Part shown: one piece after another, positions 45,744-54,144 of the stretch | Numbering within the stretch: the stretch's first letter is position 1 | Layout: every line of letters starts with the position of its first letter | Notes under the pieces: generated by a model | Told to the model about the DNA's origin: nothing | The model's input: only the letters and a program-made list of their open reading frames with translations | Databases searched by the model: none | Assembly: GCF_035916875.1 (NCBI RefSeq) | Contig: NZ_JAXUHN010000086.1 | Location: forward strand, 1-64,000 | Length of the DNA stretch: 64,000 bases | Source: Methylomicrobium sp035916875 | Lineage (GTDB): Bacteria; Pseudomonadota; Gammaproteobacteria; Methylococcales; Methylomonadaceae | Direction of reading: 5' to 3' | Program-made: the position numbers and the translations under genes

Positions 45744-45776
45744 GATCCGTACGAGCGGAATTACCGCATACGGCTC
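45744..45776 (-). ncRNA. Group II intron domain V
   Basis: The 33-base stem-loop starts GAGCCGTATGCGGTAA and its 3' arm is CGCTCGTACGGATC, pairing as the catalytic domain V does, with the AGC triad at positions 2-4. The stop codon of the reverse transcriptase (45761-45763) falls inside it. Confidence 0.8.
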
Positions 45777-47221
45777 CTGCCAAGAGTCTTGGCCTGAAAT
45801 CGCTCTTCTGGGTGCGGGTGCAGCACTTTGAGTTGAGGCAGGAAGCTATCAGCAAGCTTGCCAAAACGACTCCATGGCATTCTGTTACGCTGACTCCTTC
45901 TCAATAAAGCATGTCTCCACGCCCTTTTGACTTCGGTAACAAAGCCTTTAAGTCGTTTGAGATTGCCGGGCACCGCGTAATAATTCAGGTAACCTCTGAC
46001 CACACTGGCAATCCACTTACCCATCACAGGAATGGGTTCGTGTCGCCTTCGATGCAATTCAGCGCGAATTGCGCTCAATGTGGCCCTCATTCTTTTCTTG
46101 ATTGTCAGCCTTAACAGTTTGAATCCGCCTTTTCGGGTCTTACTACAGATATGGGTAAACCCCAGAAAATCAAAGGTCTTAGGTTTACTTTGACCTTTTT
46201 CCATACATTGTTTTTCTGCAAATCGTCCGAACCGGATGAGTCGTGTTTTGTCAGGATGAAGCTCCAGTTTAAATTTTGCCAGTCTCTCCTTCAAGTAGTG
46301 CAGGAAAGCCTTGGCTTCATTTTCATACTGAAACCCCCAGACACCATCATCGGCATATCTGACAAAGATGACATCCCCTGTAAGGTGTTTGTTTCTCCAA
46401 TTATGCACCCATAAATCCAGCACATAGTGCAGATAGATGTTGGCGAGCAACGGCGAAATCGGAGCCCCTTGCGGGGTTCCCTTAGTTGATGTCAATTTTA
46501 TACCCTTACTATCAATAGTCCCTGCAATCAGCCATTTTCTTATTAGCCTTATCATGCGCTTATCGGCTATACGATGCTCTAGAAATTGTATCATCCATTC
46601 ATGGTCAATCTCATCAAAGAATGCCCTGATGTCTGCATCCAGTATCCAGTTTATTTTCTTGCCGAAAATGCCCTCAGCCAATGCGTCCAGCGCATCATGC
46701 TGACTTTTACCCTGCCGGAATCCATAGGAAAAACCCATAAAGTCTGCTTCATAAATACAGTTCAACACTGTCGCTGTCGCCTGTTGAACCACCTTGTCTT
46801 CAACGGAGGCTATACCCAGCGGACGTTGTTTACCGTCCGCTTTCGGGATATACACCCGTCTTGATGGGGTGGCGCGATAGTGACCCGATTGTATTTCTTT
46901 TTGTAGCTCTGTCAGTCTGCCTTTACCTATCAATGCTTCATATTCACGCCAGGTGACTTTATCAATTCCGGGTGCTGCATTCTTTTTGAGTTCATAGAAA
47001 CTCTCCCAGAGCAGTTCCGGTGTAATATGATGCATCAAGGCACTAAATCGGCATTGCTTATCCCGTCTTGCAACTTCACGCACACCTGCTAGTCCACGAG
47101 ACGCCCTTTTATCACAGCGCTGTGTCTGTGGAGCGGGGAGTTCACCGGTGTTCCTCTTGGCTATATCCCTTCCCTCCGTTGCTTCCTCAGTCATTCTCAT
47201 TTCTTCGTTCAACAATTTCAT
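45761..47221 (-). CDS. ltrA: Group II intron reverse transcriptase/maturase
   Basis: This 486-residue protein has the reverse transcriptase fingers/palm motifs: IPKADGKQRPLGIASVEDKV near 135, ILDADIRAFFDEIDH near 205, GTPQGAPISPLLANIYLHY near 258 and the catalytic VRYADDGVW near 302. A maturase (X) domain follows (about 380-470, KWIASVVRGYLNYYAVPGN). No HNH endonuclease domain is present, so it belongs to an endonuclease-lacking class. It should splice the intron RNA and copy it into new sites. The stop lies in domain V, as in intron classes whose ORF runs into that domain. Confidence 0.9.
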   Translation of the reverse strand: MKLLNEEMRMTEEATEGRDIAKRNTGELPAPQTQRCDKRASRGLAGVREVARRDKQCRFSALMHHITPELLWESFYELKKNAAPGIDKVTWREYEALIGKGRLTELQKEIQSGHYRATPSRRVYIPKADGKQRPLGIASVEDKVVQQATATVLNCIYEADFMGFSYGFRQGKSQHDALDALAEGIFGKKINWILDADIRAFFDEIDHEWMIQFLEHRIADKRMIRLIRKWLIAGTIDSKGIKLTSTKGTPQGAPISPLLANIYLHYVLDLWVHNWRNKHLTGDVIFVRYADDGVWGFQYENEAKAFLHYLKERLAKFKLELHPDKTRLIRFGRFAEKQCMEKGQSKPKTFDFLGFTHICSKTRKGGFKLLRLTIKKRMRATLSAIRAELHRRRHEPIPVMGKWIASVVRGYLNYYAVPGNLKRLKGFVTEVKRAWRHALLRRSQRNRMPWSRFGKLADSFLPQLKVLHPHPEERFQAKTLGRSRMR

Positions 47222-47700
47222 TGGTACTATAGATATATCCGACTTCTCATTGACGTAAATGGATGGATTACGGTTTTACCTTCCCAACCCTGTCCACCGC
47301 CGTATTGAAGTGGTGGACATCAATGAGATCTCGCTGCTTCCGTAGAGTAAACTTCCCAGCATGCGCAGGGTCTCCGACCGCGTGGGATCAGATGCATCGC
47401 TTGCGATAGCGCTTTGCACTGTATTGCCTTCCGCTTCGCTTAACAGCGTCGGCATCCCAGATTCCTGATTTCGCGGCTCAATGGCTGGCCTGCTGGTTTC
47501 CCCTGTCAACGCTTCGACATATCCCTCGCGAGATATGCCGCATGACTCGGGGTCAGGGTGGTTCGCTAGACCTTCCCCGTGCTGAACTTTCATCAGCTAT
47601 CTACTATCGGCTTTGCAGCCGCACTAAGCGTCTACCCGTACCACCCATAAAATAGTTTTCGTCTGTTGCATCCTGTGATTTTTTGATCAGGAGTTTTGGC

Positions 47701-47994
47701 ATGGCCATCACAGCAAAATGGCGGCAGCATATCGAAGCGTGGCAACGGAGTGGCCTGTCGCAAGCGGCGTATTGCGCCGAGCAGCAACTCAATGTCCGTA
47801 CGTTCGCGGCGCGATTGAGCGCCTCTCGCAAATTATCCAAGTTGGATTCGACGGCCTTGATACCGGTGCAGATTCAACCGAAACCGGCTGTCACTGAGGT
47901 CATTGTCTTTACCCATGCCCAAGGCCATCGCCTGGAACTGCCGGCTTCAACGCTGGCGAGTTGGGTAGCGGAGTTGTTGCAATGCCTGGCTTGA
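47701..47994 (+). CDS. tnpA: IS66-family accessory protein TnpA
   Basis: This 98-residue protein reads MAITAKWRQHIEAWQRSGLS at its start and ends with LELPASTLASWVAELLQCLA, both typical of the first ORF of IS66 elements, a helix-turn-helix protein needed for transposition. An AGGAG lies 9 bases before the ATG. The upstream flank holds the group II intron. The TnpB start overlaps its end by 13 bases, but TnpB is truncated, so this gene is intact in a dead element. Confidence 0.8.
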   Translation: MAITAKWRQHIEAWQRSGLSQAAYCAEQQLNVRTFAARLSASRKLSKLDSTALIPVQIQPKPAVTEVIVFTHAQGHRLELPASTLASWVAELLQCLA

Positions 47995-48045
47995 TCGCAA
48001 GTCCGGCACAGATCTGGCTGGCGGTAGCGCCGGTCGACATACCCA
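47982..48045 (+). pseudogene. IS66-family TnpB, N-terminal stub
   Basis: From the ATG at 47982 the frame reads MPGLIASPAQIWLAVAPVDI, the usual start of TnpB. About 20 codons later the match ends where the inverted IS3-type OrfA begins, so TnpB and the large transposase TnpC are lost here. Confidence 0.7.
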
Positions 48046-48049
48046 AGGG

Positions 48050-48313
48050 CACAAGTAACAAATCGCGCTCTTCGGTCAGACGGACAACCTCTTTCTGCAA
48101 GCGTTTTAACTCATCGTAGAGATGCTGATCGGTGCGGACAGTTTTATCATGGTCAGTCGGAGAACTGTATTTGCTGATCCAGGTGTGCAAAGTATTAACG
48201 TTAATCCCGAGATCTTTGGATACCTGAGTAATGGGTTTATCTGATTCATTCGCCAGCTTGACGGCTGAAGCCCTGAATTCGGCTGTATAAATATTGGGTT
48301 TTTCTGGACTCAT
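48050..48313 (-). pseudogene. IS3-type OrfA, C-terminally truncated
   Basis: From the ATG at 48313 the frame gives MSPEKPNIYTAEFRASAVKL, a helix-turn-helix (GINVNTLHTWISKY near 37) and the leucine-zipper-like KRLQKEVVRLTEERDLL. There the IS66 sequence takes over. A longer open frame to 47909 is a chance fusion through IS66 DNA. OrfB with the DDE domain is absent. Confidence 0.7.
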
Positions 48314-48348
48314 TGGGGATTCACTCTTGTTTGAGAAAATTTTAAAGA

Positions 48349-48376
48349 GTGTGTCCGGTTTAGTGTAGCCACTTCA
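48349..48376 (-). repeat. IS3-type terminal inverted repeat
   Basis: The minus strand reads TGAAGTGGCTACACTAAACC then GGACACAC, 36 bases upstream of the OrfA start. Related ends lie at 191-218 and 798-825. It marks where this element entered the TonB-dependent receptor gene. Confidence 0.7.
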
Positions 48377-48656
48377 AATTTCAGGATGTAACTCTGCGCG
48401 GACTCAAAGTGGGCGGAGGAATCGTCGCTTCCAGCCAAAGTCAAGGTAACGACAATGACTTCCAGCTACCCGGTTATGTCACACTCAATCTGATGACCAG
48501 CTACAACACGAAAATCAAAGGCAAATCGGTAACTTTCCAAATCAATGCCAATAATTTACTCGACAAAACTTACTACCCCGGGTCGAATTCGTGGAGCATG
48601 ATTGGCGTTGGCGCGCCACGCTCCTTCTTGGGGGGTCAGTGAAGGTAAAGTTTTAA
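48377..48656 (+). pseudogene. TonB-dependent siderophore receptor, C-terminal remnant
   Basis: The frame opened at the IS end reads LRGLKVGGGIVASSQSQGND and INANNLLDKTYYPGSNSW, the last beta-strands of a TonB-dependent outer-membrane receptor. A stop comes at 48640-48642 after a run of six G, but adding one G would restore the usual ending SVKVKF and a stop at 48654-48656. So the remnant is both 5'-truncated by the IS3-type element and frameshifted near its end. The plug domain and TonB box are gone. Confidence 0.75.
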
Positions 48657-48811
48657 CTCCCCTAAACAGCAACCTTGAGTAAAAAAACGTAACTTGAGGA
48701 GATGGCTTTTTCTTCCAGCCCTTCTCGAAATATTCAGAAGAGTACTTTTTCCTGACGCGCACTCAATTGACCGTTCAGTCGATCATATAATTTAGTTTTT
48801 AATTATAAGGC

Positions 48812-49795
48812 TTACGCAAGCAGCATGCGGAGGGACGGATTTTTGAGTTGTTGACAGAGATAGTCATCGAGTTTCTCTTGTTTCTATTGATATACCGTTC
48901 GCCTCGGGGCGTAGGCGAATTGCTTTAGCCGTCCCCAGACCAAACGCACTGGCAATAGGATTGCGCTGAATGCGGGTTTTGCGGTATTGACAGCGTTTCA
49001 GGCCATTGACCTGCTTGCCTTCGCGGTGCAGTTGCTCGATCTTCCAGCGATAGCCGCAACCCTGGGGTACCGCCGCCGCGGAGTGCTGAATGTGATCGTT
49101 CGTGACGATCCCATCCGTGCGGTGGGTAGACACCTCAACCCGGAGCCACTACACCTTATGGGCTTTAGGAAAGCCTTTGCTCTTGATCCGTTTGCCGTGT
49201 CCTGTTCAGCCCGGCTCTATAGCAACGTATCGAGGCGTTGGCCGCGCACCGCCGGAATCATCCACGTGACGGCTCACTTTGAGAGGACAATAATAGACTT
49301 TCTGCAAGGATTCGATGAACAGCATCAAATCTTTTGTGGCGTACCAGGTATCTATCAGCACGGCATGAAACGGCAGCCGCATATGAGTGACCACGTTGCT
49401 GAGCATCTCGTGGACATGATCCAGTTTAGATTTGCCATCGCCGTCGGGATCATAGAGCCGGTAATCAATCAGCCAGAATTGATCTTGCTCCGGATTGACA
49501 TAGACGCATGCCGCGGATCAGGCCGTGCGTATTGCCGCTGTATTGGCAACGCACTCATTTGATCTGCCGGGAAAAGCCCTTATCAAGCACGGTATCGTCG
49601 AAGAGCAGATAGCCGCTCGGTGTGGTGACAATCTCGGCACGGACGTTATCCTCCATCAGCCGGTATCATCCATTCATGCCACAGGTAGCGGTTGATGGCA
49701 TCGTGACTGAAGGTCGGGGGGTAACCGGCAAAATAGGTTAACGTGTCATTGATCTGGCTGACCAGAAGAAATTAGCAATAATCTAAGCATATCAT
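48812..49795 (-). pseudogene. IS701-type transposase, degenerate
   Basis: From the ATG at 49795 fragments follow the order of an IS701-type transposase: LVSQINDTLTYFAGYPPTFS after one stop, LLFDDTVLDKGFS with the first catalytic Asp, MLSNVVTHMRLPFHAVLIDT then WYATKDLMLFIES, STHRTDGIVTNDHIQHS and GYRWKIEQLHREGKQVNGLK with the catalytic Glu, ending near 48812 in a shifted frame. Several frame changes make it inactive. Confidence 0.8.
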
Positions 49796-49846
49796 GGTTG
49801 TATGAGAGAATGATCAAGATCTTTTTGGCCTTCTCCACCTCATTAT

Positions 49847-50905
49847 GTGCCTTTATCTATCAATCTTTTGTGCGTAAATACTGCTAGTGAACCGATGTTG
49901 CAAAATCATAAAAACCTGGCTATATTAAATAAAAACAACAACCTACATTCATTATGTGTTGCACCTATGCTGGATTGGACGGATCGCCACTGCCGTTTTT
50001 TCCATCGCCTGATTTCGAAACAGGCACGCCTTTATACCGAGATGGTCACGACAGGGGCGTTGCTGCATGGCGATAGGCGGCGTTTTTTGCAATTTGATGC
50101 GAGCGAGCATCCGCTCGCCTTGCAATTGGGCGGCAGCGACCCAGCCGATCTGGCCGCCTGCGCGAGGATGGCCGAGGATTTCGGCTACGACGAGGTGAAT
50201 CTGAATGTCGGCTGCCCGAGCGACCGGGTGCAGAACGGGCGTTTCGGCGCCTGTTTGATGGCAGAACCGGAATTGGTGGCCGAATGCGTCGCGGCGATGC
50301 GGAAAGCGGTTTCGATTCCGGTCACGGTCAAGTCGCGGATCGGCATCGACGACCGGGATTCCTACGAGGAACTGAGCGGATTCATCGGCACGGTCGCGGC
50401 GGCCGGCTGCGAGACTTTCATCGTGCATGCGCGCAAGGCCTGGCTGAAGGGCTTGTCGCCGAAGCAGAACCGGGAAGTGCCTCCACTGCGTTACGATGTG
50501 GTCTACCGCCTGAAACAAGATTTTCCGGCCCTGCAGATCGTGCTGAACGGCGGCATCACCACGCTCGAACAGGCGGAAGACGTACTACGGACTGGAGTCG
50601 ACGGCGTGATGGTCGGGCGGGAGATTTATCACAATCCTTACTTATTGGCCGAGGTCGACCGACGTCTGTACGGCACAGCAACCGAAGCGATCACGCGCAC
50701 GGAGATCATCGAAAAATTGTTGCCATATATCGAGCAGCAACGGGCCGAAGGCGTGCGTCTGCACAGCGTCACCCGGCATATCCTCGGCCTGTTTCACGGC
50801 GAGCCCGGCGCCAGGTCCTGGCGCCGGCATCTCAGCGAACACGCGGTCAAATACGACGCGGACGTCTCGGTTGTCCGCGAAGCATTAAATTTCACCATTC
50901 AATGA
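49847..50905 (+). CDS. dusA: tRNA-dihydrouridine(20/20a) synthase DusA
   Basis: This FMN enzyme reduces uridine 20/20a of tRNA with NADPH. Marks: VAPMLDWTDRHCRFFHRLI, MVTTGALLHGDRRRFLQFD, the catalytic cysteine in NLNVGCPSDRVQNGRFGACL and the FMN-phosphate site LNGGITTLEQAEDVL. Family members start just before the VAPM motif, so the first 16 residues from 49847 are doubtful; the ATG at 49895 (MLQNHKN) is the better start. No clear ribosome site was found. folE follows after 39 bases. Confidence 0.95.
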   Translation: MPLSINLLCVNTASEPMLQNHKNLAILNKNNNLHSLCVAPMLDWTDRHCRFFHRLISKQARLYTEMVTTGALLHGDRRRFLQFDASEHPLALQLGGSDPADLAACARMAEDFGYDEVNLNVGCPSDRVQNGRFGACLMAEPELVAECVAAMRKAVSIPVTVKSRIGIDDRDSYEELSGFIGTVAAAGCETFIVHARKAWLKGLSPKQNREVPPLRYDVVYRLKQDFPALQIVLNGGITTLEQAEDVLRTGVDGVMVGREIYHNPYLLAEVDRRLYGTATEAITRTEIIEKLLPYIEQQRAEGVRLHSVTRHILGLFHGEPGARSWRRHLSEHAVKYDADVSVVREALNFTIQ

Positions 50906-50944
50906 TGTATACTGCGTCGACTTTTTAATATTGAGAACTGCATT

Positions 50945-51487
50945 GTGGAAGAGTATTTTTCGAAGATTATCGCCGCGGTGGGCGAGGATCTGAACCGCGA
51001 GGGTCTGATCGATACGCCGAAACGCGCCGCCGAGGCGTTTAAATTTTTGAATAACGGTTACGAAAAAAACCTTGACGAGGTCTTGAACAACGCGGTTTTC
51101 ACCGCCGATACCGAAGACATGGTAATCGTGAAGGACATCGAACTATATTCGCTGTGTGAGCACCATCTGTTGCCGTTCATCGGCAAGTGCCATGTCGGCT
51201 ATCTGCCGCGCGGCAAGGTGCTGGGCCTGTCGAAAGTCGCGCGGATCGTCGACATGTACGCCCGGCGTCTGCAAATCCAGGAAAAGCTTACCAAGCAGAT
51301 TGCCGATGCGATTGAGCATGCGGTCGACGCCAAAGGCGTCGCGGTCGTGATCGAGGCGAAACATTTATGCATGATGATGCGCGGCGTCGAAAAACAAAAC
51401 TCGGTAATGACGACTTCGGTGATGACCGGCATCTTCCGCAAGGAAATGAATACACGTTCGGAATTCTTGAATCTGATCAACCGCTAG
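50945..51487 (+). CDS. folE: GTP cyclohydrolase I
   Basis: This 180-residue enzyme converts GTP to 7,8-dihydroneopterin triphosphate, first step of folate synthesis. The zinc site is in LCEHHLLPFIGKCHVGYLP near 71-88 and in KHLCMMMRGVEKQNS near 140, with GTP-contact residues in the same loops. The start codon is GTG with only a weak ribosome site, which may limit expression. The length is at the short end of the family. It starts 39 bases after dusA and is followed within 7 bases by hemH. Confidence 0.95.
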   Translation: MEEYFSKIIAAVGEDLNREGLIDTPKRAAEAFKFLNNGYEKNLDEVLNNAVFTADTEDMVIVKDIELYSLCEHHLLPFIGKCHVGYLPRGKVLGLSKVARIVDMYARRLQIQEKLTKQIADAIEHAVDAKGVAVVIEAKHLCMMMRGVEKQNSVMTTSVMTGIFRKEMNTRSEFLNLINR

Positions 51488-51494
51488 GCGCCGC

Positions 51495-52463
51495 ATGACG
51501 ACGAAGAAAACCGGGGTATTGCTGGTCAATCTGGGTTCCCCGACGGAACCGACCACTGCGGCGGTCCGACGATTTTTAAAGGAGTTTCTTTGGGACCCGC
51601 GCGTCGTTAATCTGCCACGGCCGCTATGGTGGCTGATTCTGCATCTGTTTGTGCTGCCGCTGCGTCCGCGCCGGTCTTTTTTGGCTTACCGTAAAGTCTG
51701 GGACGAAAAGGGTTCGCCGCTAATTTATCTGACCCGGCAGCTTCGCGAAAAAGTGGCGGCCAGACTGGCGGCGCAAGGCACGCTGGTACGCGATGCGATG
51801 CGCTATGGCGAACCGACCATCGCGGGTCAATTGCTCGCCTTTAAAGGAGACGGCATCGACAGACTGGTGATTCTGCCGCTGTATCCACAATATTCTTCAA
51901 CCACAACCGCATCGGTGTTCGACGCGGTTGCCGATGAATTGTCCAAATGGCGGCATATTCCCGAGGTCCGCTTCATCAGCGATTATTATCGCGATCCGGG
52001 CTACATTGCGGCGGTCGCCAAATCGATCGAACATAGCTGGCATTTACACGGCAAGCACGAATTGCTGTTGATGTCGTTTCACGGCCTGCCGGAAGTCCTG
52101 ACCGAATGGGGCGATCCGTACTTCAAGCATTGCGAGCAAACAGCCGCTCGGATCGCGAAACAGCTTTCGCTGCAAGATCACGAATGGCGGATGGTGTTTC
52201 AATCGCGCTTCGGCAAAACCGAATGGCTGAAACCGTATTGCCTGGACACATTGCAGGCCCTGCCCGGACAAGGCATCAAAACGGTCGATATCGTCTGCCC
52301 CGGATTTGCGGTCGATTGCCTGGAGACGCTCGAAGAGATCGCGATCGCGAACAAAGAAGAATTCCTCAAGGCGGGCGGCAGCACCTGCCATTATATTCCG
52401 GCTTTGAACGATTCGGATACGCATGTGGATGTGCTCGTCAACCTGCTGGCGTCATACGATTAA
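51495..52463 (+). CDS. hemH: Ferrochelatase
   Basis: This 322-residue enzyme inserts ferrous iron into protoporphyrin IX. The signature MSFHGLPEVLTEWGDPY has the metal-binding His196, and CPGFAVDCLETLEEIAIANK near 268 the second conserved Glu. N-terminal GVLLVNLGSPTEP is the typical start. Single-copy core gene in the folE-hemH unit; the start lies 7 bases after the folE stop, so the two are probably cotranscribed. Confidence 0.95.
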   Translation: MTTKKTGVLLVNLGSPTEPTTAAVRRFLKEFLWDPRVVNLPRPLWWLILHLFVLPLRPRRSFLAYRKVWDEKGSPLIYLTRQLREKVAARLAAQGTLVRDAMRYGEPTIAGQLLAFKGDGIDRLVILPLYPQYSSTTTASVFDAVADELSKWRHIPEVRFISDYYRDPGYIAAVAKSIEHSWHLHGKHELLLMSFHGLPEVLTEWGDPYFKHCEQTAARIAKQLSLQDHEWRMVFQSRFGKTEWLKPYCLDTLQALPGQGIKTVDIVCPGFAVDCLETLEEIAIANKEEFLKAGGSTCHYIPALNDSDTHVDVLVNLLASYD

Positions 52464-52572
52464 CCACTAGAACGAAGACGCCATGCGGAGTCGCGGGCAT
52501 CGAAGCGCATTCCTCGGCCCGTAGCTCTTGATCGAGGCAACGTTAGTTTGATTTTATAACGAGAGATCACCG

Positions 52573-54144
52573 ATGACGGAAACGATATTACAAAGCTGGC
52601 AAAATACCTGGCCCGAGATTAAATCCACCCGGCCTTTGGATACCGGAACCGGCGTAATCGATGCGAGCGCTTTCAATACGATCGAAGTCGATAACCTTTT
52701 CGAATCGGTCAATCATTGCTCGACTACGCTCGGACAGGCGTTTTTGTACCGCTCGCTGTCCCGACCTCTGGATGATCTTGAGCAACTCAACGCAAAGCAG
52801 GAAGCTGTGGCGGAAATCCATCACAATCAGCCGCTGCGTGAAGCGCTCGAACGTCTCATGCAACATGGGGCCGATACCGAAAAAAATCTGTATATGCTGT
52901 TGTATGCGGAATTTGTCGGTTCGTTCGGCTCCGCGCGCGGCCAGCATGAAATCGAGGGTTACGGCTATGCGCAATATAAACGCGGCGTGCGTTTCATGCT
53001 TGATCTGGTCGATGGCATTCGCCAGATCGAAGCGCCCAAAAGCCGCTTCCTGAACGGCGTCTTCGACAAAATCCACGCCTTTGCGGCAAGCCGCGATTAT
53101 TCGCTGATGGCCGGGCCGGTCTATGTAACCGAAGGCGTGATTCAAGCGAAGGAGGAAAAGCAAGGCTGGTTTCCGATTTCGGTGATTTTCAAGCCTCGCC
53201 TGTTCAAGCCATTGATCTTCATCGCTCTGGCCTTTCTTCTAGGACTGCTGCCGATGGCGATGAGCATCACCACACCGGCGCAGATCATTTTCTTCGCGCC
53301 GCTGTTTCTGGTCTATTTTCCGATCGTCGGCGGCTACGACCGCGACAATTGCATTATTCCCCTGCGCAATCAGTTTCGCAGTTCGCACGCGGTTGGCGAA
53401 GCGCTGGACGCACTGGGGCAATTGGACGAATTGCTGTCCTTCATCAAATTCTCGGAAGCCTTCGGCGGCGACATGGTGCTACCGAAGTTGATCGATGCTC
53501 CACATCACCGGATCAATCTGGCCGCGGCTAGAAATCCGGTACTCGGCAAGGCCAATCCGAACTATGTCGCGAACGATTTTGTGCTCGACGACGACAAGCT
53601 GGTATTGGTCACGGGACCCAACAGCGGCGGCAAGACCGCTTTCTGCAAAACAATTACGCAAATCCAGTTGCTCGCGCAGATCAGTTGTTATGTGCCGGCC
53701 AAGGCCGCGACACTGACCATAGCCGATCGAATTTTTTATCAAGCGCCCGAAATCAGTCATCTTGTCGACGGCGAAGGCCGTTTCGGCACCGAATTGAAAC
53801 GCACCAAGGACATTTTCCTCGCGACCACCGCGAAAAGCCTGGTCGTACTCGACGAGATGTCGGAAGGCACCACTTTCGAGGAAAAAATGGAATCATCGAC
53901 GAACGTGCTGACCGGCTTTTACCGCAAGGGCAACAGCACGGTGCTGATCACCCACAATCATCAACTGGTCGACCATTTCATCGAACAAGGCATGGGCATC
54001 GCCAAACAGGTCGAATTCGCGCATGAGGCGCCGACTTACCGATTGATTCCTGGCATTTCGCGCGTCAGCCATGCCGACCGCGTGGCCAAGAAAATCGGCT
54101 TTTCGAAAGAAGATATCGACAACTATCTGGCGGGTTCATCATGA
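52573..54144 (+). CDS. MutS-like ATPase with transmembrane segments
   Basis: This 523-residue protein has only the helical lever/clamp (DomIII-like, 30-190) and the ATPase (MutS_V) part of MutS; the mismatch-reading domains are absent. Two hydrophobic segments (about 213-232 and 238-253, FIALAFLLGLLPMAMSI) interrupt it, so it is probably anchored in the inner membrane. Walker A is TGPNSGGKTAF near 346, Walker B LVVLDEMSEGTTF near 424 and the H-loop LITHNHQLVDHF near 457. Its function is not established. It has a CGAGAG ribosome site and ends in a 4-base overlap with purT. Confidence 0.85.
   Translation: MTETILQSWQNTWPEIKSTRPLDTGTGVIDASAFNTIEVDNLFESVNHCSTTLGQAFLYRSLSRPLDDLEQLNAKQEAVAEIHHNQPLREALERLMQHGADTEKNLYMLLYAEFVGSFGSARGQHEIEGYGYAQYKRGVRFMLDLVDGIRQIEAPKSRFLNGVFDKIHAFAASRDYSLMAGPVYVTEGVIQAKEEKQGWFPISVIFKPRLFKPLIFIALAFLLGLLPMAMSITTPAQIIFFAPLFLVYFPIVGGYDRDNCIIPLRNQFRSSHAVGEALDALGQLDELLSFIKFSEAFGGDMVLPKLIDAPHHRINLAAARNPVLGKANPNYVANDFVLDDDKLVLVTGPNSGGKTAFCKTITQIQLLAQISCYVPAKAATLTIADRIFYQAPEISHLVDGEGRFGTELKRTKDIFLATTAKSLVVLDEMSEGTTFEEKMESSTNVLTGFYRKGNSTVLITHNHQLVDHFIEQGMGIAKQVEFAHEAPTYRLIPGISRVSHADRVAKKIGFSKEDIDNYLAGSS

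Larger units (their letters stand above)
45704..47624 (-). mobile_element. Group II intron, about 1.92 kb, complete-looking
   Basis: On the minus strand the 5' end reads GTGCGGCTGCAAAGCC (from 47624), the GUGYG consensus. Then comes about 400 bases of structured RNA, the reverse transcriptase gene, a clear domain V (45744-45776, starting GAGCCGTATGCGG and closing with CGTACGGATC), and a domain VI hairpin ending near 45704. The exact 3' splice point is estimated to within a few bases. The 5' flank is the end of an IS66 element, so the intron sits in or beside another mobile element. Confidence 0.8.

Noticed and set aside
47909..48313. A continuous 134-codon minus-strand frame as one gene
   Set aside because: The first 88 codons are IS3-type OrfA; the rest is IS66 DNA read backwards, so the long frame is a chance fusion.
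50284..50928. A 214-codon frame on the same strand as dusA
   Set aside because: It lies in another frame across dusA; its protein is rich in Arg and His without any motif, typical of an out-of-frame read of a GC-rich gene.
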